From Balneolaceae bacterium (lineage in GTDB: Bacteria; Bacteroidota; Rhodothermia; Balneolales; Balneolaceae): a stretch of DNA of 64,000 nucleotides. Under the pieces are notes generated by a model. The model searched no databases. It saw only the letters and a program-made list of their open reading frames with translations, and was not told the origin of the DNA. The translations under genes were made by a program, and so were the position numbers. Below, in pieces: positions 56,409 through 64,000 of the stretch; within the stretch, counting starts at the first letter, position 1; each line of letters opens with the position of its first letter. The stretch is taken from NCBI GenBank assembly GCA_018401935.1, contig JAGYJQ010000007.1, positions 62,001 to 126,000 of the forward strand, in the 5' to 3' direction.

Positions 56409-56481
56409 TACCGCGTACGGGATTCGAACCCGTGCTACCGCCGTGAAAGGGCGGCGTCCTAGGCCTCTAGACGAACGCGGC
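56409..56481 (-). tRNA. tRNA-Glu (TTC)
   Basis: Full cloverleaf: acceptor GCCGCGT with ACGCGGT (a G-T closing pair), anticodon loop CTTTCAC between CCGCC and GGCGG, T-arm ACGGG-TTCGAAT-CCCGT, discriminator A. No CCA is encoded. It lies 32 bp from the tRNA-Cys gene on the same strand, presumably co-transcribed. Confidence 0.93.
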
Positions 56482-56513
56482 TTGTCAATAAATCAAATAA
56501 TTAAAGAAATATG

Positions 56514-56584
56514 AGGCGACAGGCGGATTCGAACCGCCGTAGAAGGTTTTGCAGACCTCTGCCTAGCCACTCGGCCATGTCGCC
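56514..56584 (-). tRNA. tRNA-Cys (GCA)
   Basis: Acceptor GGCGACA pairs with TGTCGCC; anticodon loop contains GCA; T-arm GGCGG-TTCGAAT-CCGCC; discriminator T, usual for tRNA-Cys. No CCA is encoded. Confidence 0.93.
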
Positions 56585-56936
56585 TTTTAAAGTAGGCAGC
56601 CGCCATAGGCGCCACATTAGTTTCAATAATTTCAAAGACAACAAAAATACGAGATAATCCGGCTATTGTAAACATTAAAGTGTTAAAAATTAAAATGAGC
56701 TAAACATTCACTTAAGACGAGTACAAACGCTCAACTTTTTTTTACAAATAGATCCAATTCATGGCAAAAACCATAAGTGACCGTAATTCAATAAGCTAGA
56801 GCATGTTTTACATATACTCAAATAATAAGGTAATAATTTCTTAATACTCAATACCTCTAAACTAACTATTAGGTAATCTTTTCTTAATCTGAAGTTGGTT
56901 TATTTGAGTCATAGTAAAATATAAAACCTTATTTAC
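56585..56936. other. intergenic region between tRNA-Cys and the TonB receptor gene
   Basis: 352 bp, AT-rich. On the minus strand a TATTTTTG (complement of 56642-56649) fits the TAnnTTTG -7 consensus and could serve the tRNA pair. On the plus strand promoter elements for the receptor gene must lie here but I see no confident match. No gene is visible. Confidence 0.4.
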
Positions 56937-59837
56937 GTGAATAATTTATTATTAGTAAAATTAGTACTACTCGTTAGCATGCTCTTACCTGTAGAGTTGC
57001 TTGCCCAGGGTGGTAAAATTTCTGGAACGGTAGTTGAGAGTGATACGCAGGAGCCTTTAGCCGGTGTTACTGTTTACATTAATAGTATACAGCGGGGAGT
57101 GACTACCGATGCAGAGGGGCGATATACGCTACTAAGTATTCCCTCAGGCATCTATGAGGTGAGCTTCTCCTTCATAGGTTTCGCAACGCAAAAGGTACAG
57201 AATGTGCTGGTTAATAGCGGGCGCACCACCGATGTATCTGTTGAATTAAGTATGGAAGTGGTTCTAGGAGAGGAAATCATTGTGCAGGCAGAACGTCCAA
57301 TAGTAAAAAAGGATCAAACCTCAAGTGTAAGTTTTATAGGCAAGGAAACTATAGAGGAGTTACCCATACTCGAAGTTGGGGACTTAATCAAGTTTCAGCC
57401 GGGGGTAGTTACCACCTCCGATGGGGGTTTTAGCTTTAGAGGGGGAAGAACAAGAGAAGTAGCATACATTGTAGATGGTGTTCCAGTTCAAGATACATAT
57501 TCTCAGAGTGGTGGTAACACAATTGATGTAGAAGTGCAATCTGTTCAGGAATTACAAGTACTAACTGGAACTTTTGACGCGGAGATTGGAGGTGCTCAAT
57601 CGGGGGTTGTGAATGTAATTACAAGGGATCCTGCAAGAACCCTTGAAGGTAATCTATTGGTAAGATCCGGTGGATTTTACCCTGGTGAAGGAAGCATTTT
57701 TATGGGAGGTGAAAGTTTTAATCCCATTGAATCTAAAGACCTTAGTCTAACATTGAGCGGGCCATTGGGTAAGCGAGATAAGTTAGGCTTTTTCCTCAGT
57801 ACCCGTTACGAGGATAGAGTAGGATATTTAAAAGGTCAAAGACGGTTTACACCGGAAGATGGCATGGTAATGGACGCCTATCAATATTGGTACAGAAATA
57901 GGTATACCGTTGATGATTCACGATTGATTTCGTTGGATACCGCCCGTACACCCAATGGACAACTACTTTTAGATAGTCAAGGCAACCTTATACGTTTTTC
58001 CAATGGGGACAATTCGATGGTGGATATGGATTGGTCAGAGTCGATTACGATTAATCCGAAGCTTGTTTATAGACCTAATTCTAGAATTAAACTGACTTAT
58101 AACTCCATCTACAATACCAGAGAATCTCAAGGATATAATGATTCAAAGCGCTACGCGCCTGATGGAAGATCCAAAAATGAGTCGTATTCATTAACGCAAA
58201 TAGTTACGTACAAACAAAGTTTCAACAGTAATCTTATTCTGAATCTGAGAGCCTCCAACAAGATAAGACGTAGTGTATCTAAGGCATTTGACTCATTCGA
58301 AGATAAGCGTTATACCTTCTTTAGTGAGTCTGATGTAACTACGGGTTTTTATTTTGGTGGAACAGAAAATGGAAGATATCGCTTCGAAGAAGATCAATGG
58401 CTGGCCAGTGGCGATGTAACCTGGCAAGTTAATTACTTCAATGAGTTGAAAACAGGGTTCCAATTCAAGACAAACCGTTTTAAGAACATCAATAACAGTT
58501 TAGCCTTTTTAAATCCTAAAGACTCAAATGAACTGGCTAGTGAGATTCGACCTGGAGACGCTTCGCAGTATCCATATTTCGATTTATATCTAGCAGATTT
58601 GCAGAAAATCGAACTAGAGCGTGTAATCGCAACCGATTATACCAACCAAACCAGAATTACTGAGCAGCAACCGATTGAATTTGCCGCGTTTATTCAGGAC
58701 AAAATGGAGCTTGCAAGTGATCTTGTGGTAAAGATAGGGCTTCGGTTCGAGTACTACGATACCAAGGAAAAATTCATTGTAAACACTCGCCAACAAGCAG
58801 AGCTAATAGGTAGGGAAGATAATCTAGACCAAGTAAAAGCTAAGACTTATCTGAGCCCTAGGGTGGGAATTTCCTTCCCTGTATCGGATAGGGGTGCCTT
58901 CCGTGTAGCCTATGGTCATTTCACTCAAATGCCAGCGTATAGCCGCTTGTTTCAAAACCCTGTTGATATAACGACCAATGTTGGAAGATTAGAAGGGGCT
59001 ACCATCGGAAATCCTAATTTAATACCGGAACGCACAGTTAAATATGAAATGGGCCTCCAACAGCAAGTATCCGATTTTATTGGGCTGGATATTAATCTAT
59101 TTTATAAAAATATAAGAAATCTTTTGGGGCTTGAAATCCTAAGTACCTCCGACGGTGTGCGGTATTACCGAACCGTTAATCGTGATTACGGTTTAGTAAA
59201 AGGTGGAACTCTGGCATTGTTTACCAAGCCTAAAGGAATTTTAAACGCAGCTGGATTTGATATTACGTATCAAGACGCGCAAGGCTCTTCTTCAAATCCA
59301 AATGCCATAGCTGATATCATAGTTCCAGGTCTTTCTGGAGAGGTAGGTTCGGTAGTGGTAGACCGTCAAATAATTGCGTTGGATTGGGACCAGACGTTAT
59401 CGGTAAATACATACTTCACCATCGGAAAACCAGGTAATTGGAATGTAGGTATCGTGAATCAGTTAGCTACTGGGCAGCCATATACGCCATCATTTATTGA
59501 TGAATTAAAAGATTTTCCAGACAATTTCTTTGATAATTCAGAAAACAAACCCCTGCTGCTAAATCTGGACTTTTCAGCCGAGAAAAGTATCCGAATTTCA
59601 GAATATGAGATGCAACTAAAACTGCAAGTAAATAATCTAATTAACTATCTGAACCAACGTTCTGTCTTTAGTGGCTCTGGTAGAGCAGATCAAATAATTC
59701 GGCTTCCATATGTTCAAGAAGAGCGTTCTTTCGTGAACAACTATGTGGGATTATTTACCGACGCCGAAGACGACGTTCGGCCAACTTGGTACTCCCCCCC
59801 AAGACAAATATTGATTTCTATACAATTAGCGTTTTAA
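56937..59837 (+). CDS. TonB-dependent outer-membrane receptor with carboxypeptidase-regulatory-like domain
   Basis: A 966-residue barrel protein beginning with GTG. Signal peptide ends near LLAQG (residue 23). A carboxypeptidase-like beta-sandwich follows (GGKISGTVVESDTQEPLAGV to about 108), then a plug (about 120-235, ending AQSGVVNVITRDPARTL) and a beta-barrel ending in Phe (ILISIQLAF). It lacks the SusC SLYGxRAGNGVV motif and has no SusD partner, so it belongs to the CirA/Oar-like group. It is 3 bp upstream of the large exported protein gene, implying one operon and perhaps one complex. Confidence 0.9.
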   Translation: MNNLLLVKLVLLVSMLLPVELLAQGGKISGTVVESDTQEPLAGVTVYINSIQRGVTTDAEGRYTLLSIPSGIYEVSFSFIGFATQKVQNVLVNSGRTTDVSVELSMEVVLGEEIIVQAERPIVKKDQTSSVSFIGKETIEELPILEVGDLIKFQPGVVTTSDGGFSFRGGRTREVAYIVDGVPVQDTYSQSGGNTIDVEVQSVQELQVLTGTFDAEIGGAQSGVVNVITRDPARTLEGNLLVRSGGFYPGEGSIFMGGESFNPIESKDLSLTLSGPLGKRDKLGFFLSTRYEDRVGYLKGQRRFTPEDGMVMDAYQYWYRNRYTVDDSRLISLDTARTPNGQLLLDSQGNLIRFSNGDNSMVDMDWSESITINPKLVYRPNSRIKLTYNSIYNTRESQGYNDSKRYAPDGRSKNESYSLTQIVTYKQSFNSNLILNLRASNKIRRSVSKAFDSFEDKRYTFFSESDVTTGFYFGGTENGRYRFEEDQWLASGDVTWQVNYFNELKTGFQFKTNRFKNINNSLAFLNPKDSNELASEIRPGDASQYPYFDLYLADLQKIELERVIATDYTNQTRITEQQPIEFAAFIQDKMELASDLVVKIGLRFEYYDTKEKFIVNTRQQAELIGREDNLDQVKAKTYLSPRVGISFPVSDRGAFRVAYGHFTQMPAYSRLFQNPVDITTNVGRLEGATIGNPNLIPERTVKYEMGLQQQVSDFIGLDINLFYKNIRNLLGLEILSTSDGVRYYRTVNRDYGLVKGGTLALFTKPKGILNAAGFDITYQDAQGSSSNPNAIADIIVPGLSGEVGSVVVDRQIIALDWDQTLSVNTYFTIGKPGNWNVGIVNQLATGQPYTPSFIDELKDFPDNFFDNSENKPLLLNLDFSAEKSIRISEYEMQLKLQVNNLINYLNQRSVFSGSGRADQIIRLPYVQEERSFVNNYVGLFTDAEDDVRPTWYSPPRQILISIQLAF

Positions 59838-59840
59838 TCT

Positions 59841-62800
59841 ATGTATCTATCACTTTTCAATCGAATGTGCAGCAATACAAAACTTCTGATAAGCTGTTTT
59901 ATATTAACTTCAATTATTCTGGGTGCCCCTAGCGTTACGCTAAAAGCTCAGTCTAAAGGCGATATGGTCCAAGAAAAAGAGGCAGCTAAAATTCAACAAA
60001 AACTAGAGAGAGGCATAGAACGTTCTCAGGTACGCTCAAAAAATGCACTTCCCAATCAATCATTGCGCAACTTTACTCGTGGTGGAATGCATACAGGGAA
60101 TCTAATTCAAGTGCCCTATGTCACCAATATTAATATTTCTGCAGGTTATTGGGGTAGTTATGTGTCTCCAAGTAGAATTACGTGGCCTAAAGGTTCTGGA
60201 GTTGAGTACGGTCACACCATGAGTTTCCTTGTTGGAGGAAAAGTAACAGCAGATGATGGAAATGAATATGTCATAATATCGGATAGCTACAACCGGAGCG
60301 GTGGAGATAGTAGTCCAGACGGAAGTCATAAATATCATTTTACTCCAATACCAGGCTTCTATAACATGTATGGTAGTCGAAGCAGTTCTAATCGATTGAA
60401 CGATAACCCAGACGACAGGCAGCGATTAGAAGATGCGGGCTATTATTTTGTGGGTGGACTTAATGAAGATGTGAACGGTAATGGTACACTTGATGATGGA
60501 GAAGACCTGAATAATAATGGGCAGCTCGATTTAGTCTTAGAGAATAGAGCGGAGTACACGTCCCAATCGAATCTCCCCGAAACATGGCCAGCCTTTTGGC
60601 CCCCTCAGTCATATCCTGGTGATGATAGGCAAGAAAATGATATTAGACCTGGAGTAAGAGCAGGGCGATGGAATGGGGCTTATGGGGCGTATGTGCGTGC
60701 GGATCAGGAATCGTATTATTTAGCTGACGATCGTGATAATGACGAATTTCCTTACGCACCATTTCTGGATCCATCAACCGGAGAACCAGATCTACGAAGT
60801 TGGGCTAACGGTGGTAGAAGAGGGTTGGGAGTGGAAGTTTCGACGCGGCAATATCAGTGGGCTAGTGTACTTGCGGAAGATATTTTTATCACCACCTTTG
60901 ATGTGAAAAATGTTAGTCGCAAAGATATACCCGAAAGTATTATCGGGATGATTGTTGACTATGATATTGGGGGAGAAACCGGTGCAAATAACGCTCTGTT
61001 CGATACAAAGGATGATATCACTTATCAGTGGAGTAAAAGAAATTTGGTGAGAAATGGGTTTAATGTGGGCTACGCAGGCGTAGGGTTTCTTGAAAGTCCC
61101 GGTAATGAGGTAGACGGCGTAGATAACGATGAAGACGGTATGACCGATGAAAGTAGAGAAGACGGTATTGATAATGACGGTGACTGGAGAGCCTGGGAAG
61201 ATGTAAACCTAAACGGGGTGTACGATAATGAAGATTTGAATAATAATTTCAAATTAGATCCGGGTGAAGATGTAAATGGAAATGGAATACTCGACATAGA
61301 GCCTATTAACGACGATACTGGTTCGGATGGACTAGGACCAGAAGACGAAAATTATCCAGGGCCAGATGCCGACGGAACCGAAGCTAATGGTAGACCTGAT
61401 CCAGGTGAGCCTAACTTTGAGTTTACTGATAACGATGAAATTGATCAAATCGGTTTAACCAACATGGTCATTCGGACGCCTAGTAATTTTGATGAAGATC
61501 TGGATGATGATGAACTGTTTTGGAACGATTACATTCAACCTGTTCCAGAGAGTGAATTTATCATACCAACGGAAACAGCGGATATTATTTACGCCTACAG
61601 TTCGGGTATTGTTGAGATTAAAAAAGAATCGGCACAACGTTTCTCCATTGCTTTTTTCTGTGGTAATGATTTTGACGATATGCTTCGGAATAAGCGAACC
61701 ATGCAGAATATCTATGATTCGGACTATAATTTTTCGAAGCCTCCCAGACGGCCATTCTTAACGGCAGTACCAGGTGATGGTAAGGTTACCTTGGTCTGGG
61801 ACGAAAGTGCCGAAAGTTCCAGGGATCCTATTTACGGATTCGATTTTGAGATGTACAAAGTGTACAAGAGTACCGATCCTGAATTCAACGACATCAAAAC
61901 CATATCAGATGCCTTTGGGAATCCACTACTATGGGAGCCTTTAGTACAGTACGATTTGGATAATGGCCTAGCAGGTGCTCATCCCATTCAAGTGGGTAAT
62001 TTTGGGGTTAGTTACGATATGGGTACAGACTCAGGACTCGAGTATAGCTATATTGATAATGACGTGGACAACGGCCGTACCTATTACTATGCGGTTGTTT
62101 CTGTGGATCAAGGGTATGCCACTAGTTTTTATGGTGAGGGAATTTCAGTCTTTGAGAATTTAGCTGAAATCTCTCCCACAGAGAGTTCCAAAATAATAGA
62201 GGTGGATGCCTTTCAACGACCGGTATTCATCGATCGAAATACAGCTGTTGTTACCCCACAACCCAGAGCGGCAGGCTATGTAGAAGCGGATTTAGTGAAT
62301 GGCTTAGAAACTATTTCTGGTAAAAGTACAGGAAATATCAAGGTGGATTTTTTACTCCCCGATTCTGCCAATGCTCAAAATTACACCTATGAGTTTAGCT
62401 TTACCGATGATAATTCATTTTTCGAGAAAGATTCGATATATCTAGAATATGGCGTAACCACTGGGTTTAGCCTCACAAATGTAACTACAGGGGAAGTAGT
62501 CATAGAGAGTGATCCTACTGCATCTGGTGAGGCTATTTTTGACACACCACTGCTCAATGCTAGAGTGTACGATGGCATGAAATTTACCATTCAAAACCCT
62601 CTTGAGGCGCAGGTTAAAGAGCTTGGATGGAGTAAAGGCGCTCCCCGTATGACAACGGTGGTTGATGCTGATGGAGCATCCAACAACAACGTTCCTAGAG
62701 ATTACGAGATTCGGATTTCAGAAATAGGGGTAGATACCTCAAAGTCTATCAATGCTAACAATCGAATACCTACTAATTTCGAAATTTGGGATATCACGAA

Positions 62801-63686
62801 TCCCAACACTGCTTTCACAGTTCCCTTTTCATTTACGGAGAAAAGACAATTACCCCAAGATACCGTTCGAGGAATGTTGTCTCCTGGTGATCAGATTAAC
62901 ATAAAAATCGCTGGGGTTGATGTACCTGGATTGGGGCGCATTTATACGGAGTCCACATGGAGATTTACTACATCACTCTCATCTTCTTCTTCAAGTGTAC
63001 TTGAATCCATTCAAGATGACTTAAATCTATTGTATGACAGTCTTCGAGCCTATCAAGTACGCTCCACTCAAACGCTACCCTACGGTAGCGACCTAAGCGG
63101 TAGACAATACATTGATTTTGTTGACTATCTATTGCCATGGTATGATTCCGTTAGAGATTCTCTTTTAAGTGAGTCTGGAATCAATTTCACTGTAGCTAAG
63201 GTGGGGGAAGTGAACACTATCAAAAACAATTTGGATGCTGTTTATGACTTGGAAATGCCCAATAACGGGGATGTCTTTTACATGCTTACCGATAAACCAT
63301 TTAACCGCTCTGATAGGGTCCGATTTTCTGTAGAGGGGAATTATGTTCAAAACGATTTAAATGAATCTGTTTTAGACAGTATTCATGTCGCTCCTGATCC
63401 TTATATAGCTGTAAATAGCCTGGAAGCCAGGAATACCACACTTCCGGGGAGAGGTGCCAGAGAAATTCGTTTCCGAATGCTACCTCAAGAGGCTACCATA
63501 AGCATTTTCACGATGAGTGGACGTTTGGTCAAGACCTTATATCACAGCTCAAACGAATTTGGAAGTTTTAAAACGTGGGATCTAAAGAGTGAGGATGGTC
63601 TAGATGTAGCTTTTGGGGTGTACATCTATCATGTGAATGCCCCCGGTATTGGAGAAAAAGTTGGACGTTTTGCCCTCATAAAATAA
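59841..63686 (+). CDS. large exported protein with Asp/Asn-rich repeats, FN3-like and FlgD-like C-terminal domains
   Basis: A 1281-residue protein with an N-terminal signal (about 1-37, ending LKAQS). Two Asp/Asn/Gly-rich stretches resemble calcium-binding dockerin or thrombospondin type 3 loops: DVNGNGTLDDGEDLNNNGQL near 210-230 and a longer one near 422-490 (DGVDNDEDGMTDESREDGID and more). A fibronectin III-like unit starts at about 641 (PGDGKVTLVWDES). The last 75 residues are FlgD-like (ISIFTMSGRLVKTL, GLDVAFGVYIYHV, GRFALIK), the layout of type IX secretion type A sorting domains. It starts 3 bp after the TonB receptor gene; the next gene is PorV-like. Confidence 0.78.
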   Translation: MYLSLFNRMCSNTKLLISCFILTSIILGAPSVTLKAQSKGDMVQEKEAAKIQQKLERGIERSQVRSKNALPNQSLRNFTRGGMHTGNLIQVPYVTNINISAGYWGSYVSPSRITWPKGSGVEYGHTMSFLVGGKVTADDGNEYVIISDSYNRSGGDSSPDGSHKYHFTPIPGFYNMYGSRSSSNRLNDNPDDRQRLEDAGYYFVGGLNEDVNGNGTLDDGEDLNNNGQLDLVLENRAEYTSQSNLPETWPAFWPPQSYPGDDRQENDIRPGVRAGRWNGAYGAYVRADQESYYLADDRDNDEFPYAPFLDPSTGEPDLRSWANGGRRGLGVEVSTRQYQWASVLAEDIFITTFDVKNVSRKDIPESIIGMIVDYDIGGETGANNALFDTKDDITYQWSKRNLVRNGFNVGYAGVGFLESPGNEVDGVDNDEDGMTDESREDGIDNDGDWRAWEDVNLNGVYDNEDLNNNFKLDPGEDVNGNGILDIEPINDDTGSDGLGPEDENYPGPDADGTEANGRPDPGEPNFEFTDNDEIDQIGLTNMVIRTPSNFDEDLDDDELFWNDYIQPVPESEFIIPTETADIIYAYSSGIVEIKKESAQRFSIAFFCGNDFDDMLRNKRTMQNIYDSDYNFSKPPRRPFLTAVPGDGKVTLVWDESAESSRDPIYGFDFEMYKVYKSTDPEFNDIKTISDAFGNPLLWEPLVQYDLDNGLAGAHPIQVGNFGVSYDMGTDSGLEYSYIDNDVDNGRTYYYAVVSVDQGYATSFYGEGISVFENLAEISPTESSKIIEVDAFQRPVFIDRNTAVVTPQPRAAGYVEADLVNGLETISGKSTGNIKVDFLLPDSANAQNYTYEFSFTDDNSFFEKDSIYLEYGVTTGFSLTNVTTGEVVIESDPTASGEAIFDTPLLNARVYDGMKFTIQNPLEAQVKELGWSKGAPRMTTVVDADGASNNNVPRDYEIRISEIGVDTSKSINANNRIPTNFEIWDITNPNTAFTVPFSFTEKRQLPQDTVRGMLSPGDQINIKIAGVDVPGLGRIYTESTWRFTTSLSSSSSSVLESIQDDLNLLYDSLRAYQVRSTQTLPYGSDLSGRQYIDFVDYLLPWYDSVRDSLLSESGINFTVAKVGEVNTIKNNLDAVYDLEMPNNGDVFYMLTDKPFNRSDRVRFSVEGNYVQNDLNESVLDSIHVAPDPYIAVNSLEARNTTLPGRGAREIRFRMLPQEATISIFTMSGRLVKTLYHSSNEFGSFKTWDLKSEDGLDVAFGVYIYHVNAPGIGEKVGRFALIK

Positions 63687-63693
63687 TTAAACC

Positions 63694-64000
63694 ATGAAAT
63701 TATCTATACGTCACTTATTATTAATCGCCTTTTCCCTGACCAGCCTTAATGTTTCTGCCCAGGTCGAATTTGTGAAAAATGTATCTAATAAAGGTACTGT
63801 AGCGGCTAGTTTTCTTGAAATTGGGGTTAATGCACGAGCCGAAGCTATGGGTGGAGCTTATACAGCTCAACGCGGAAATGCGGATATGATTTATTGGAAT
63901 CCAGCAGGTTTAGCTTTTGTAGACGGTGTATCCACTAGCTTTTCTAACATGGAATGGCTCGCAAATACCTCGTTCAATTTTGCGTCGGTAGCTGTACCAT
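63694..64000 (+). CDS. PorV/PorQ (UPF0164)-family outer-membrane protein (partial)
   Basis: First 102 residues of an outer-membrane protein, cut by the right window edge. Signal peptide (1-23, ending VSAQ) precedes GTVAASFLEIGVNARAEAMG and GNADMIYWNPAGLAFVDGVS, the FadL-like start typical of PorV, which escorts type IX secretion substrates. It starts 7 bp after the FlgD-like protein gene and so completes a receptor-substrate-PorV-like operon. Confidence 0.8.
   Translation, partial: MKLSIRHLLLIAFSLTSLNVSAQVEFVKNVSNKGTVAASFLEIGVNARAEAMGGAYTAQRGNADMIYWNPAGLAFVDGVSTSFSNMEWLANTSFNFASVAVP

Overview
The window looks like a chromosomal segment of a Gram-negative bacterium of the Bacteroidota / Rhodothermota / Balneolota group, with Balneolota-like as my best guess. 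This is inferred from gene content: a SusC/SusD pair, a GWxTD-domain lipoprotein, a FlgD-like C-terminal (type IX secretion style) protein followed by a PorV-like gene, an Rrf2-ccoI-ccoS-ccoN order, serine palmitoyltransferase, a one-chain branched-chain 2-oxoacid dehydrogenase E1, and starts that mostly lack a Shine-Dalgarno sequence. The DNA is moderately AT-rich. I see no insertion sequence, prophage or CRISPR array; most of the window is ordinary housekeeping sequence.

Layout. 1-3939 (minus): an Rrf2 regulator leads a cbb3 oxidase operon (ccoI, ccoS, ccoN cut by the window edge); a 30-bp palindrome lies upstream of the regulator. 4135-9159: purL, pabB and pyrD. 9230-13525 (minus): pyruvate kinase and a large TPR lipoprotein ending in a TonB-like domain. 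13758-19950: GWxTD lipoprotein, then SusC and SusD, closed by a strong terminator. 20106-25852: an initiator-type tRNA with an abnormal 3' half, lysine 6-aminotransferase, an SDR, a MoxR/ChlI-like ATPase, type B L31, an MBL hydrolase and a TPR protein. 25971-28510 (minus): LptE, a sigma-54 activator and an Lrp regulator. 28749-34922: serS, dusB, class I aldolase, a flippase-like membrane protein and radA. 34959-38797 (minus): rpsU, a TIGR02757 protein, mutY with an intact Nudix box, and an exported Ig-fold protein.

39052-45216 is the most interesting part. An NAD-dependent epimerase/reductase is divergent from two GT4 glycosyltransferases, followed by serine palmitoyltransferase and, 7 bp later, a GNAT-family protein. 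By analogy with the bacterial ceramide pathway (Spt, bCerS, CerR), this may be a compact (glyco)sphingolipid locus. 45276-53567 holds fumC, the fused E1, a membrane protein, ctaB/ctaA (heme O and heme A synthesis), a MerR regulator and a GT2 transferase. 53594-56584 holds a LacI regulator divergent from an MFS sugar porter, then tRNA-Glu and tRNA-Cys. 56937-64000 is an outer-membrane/secretion module: TonB-dependent receptor, large exported protein with Asp/Asn-rich repeats and a FlgD-like C-terminus, and the start of a PorV-like gene.

A recurrent oddity is short perfect or near-perfect tandem duplications, mostly at gene junctions (6378, 9182, 38862, 50233) and one inside a coding linker (7543). 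All functional assignments come from reading motifs by eye; no search was run.
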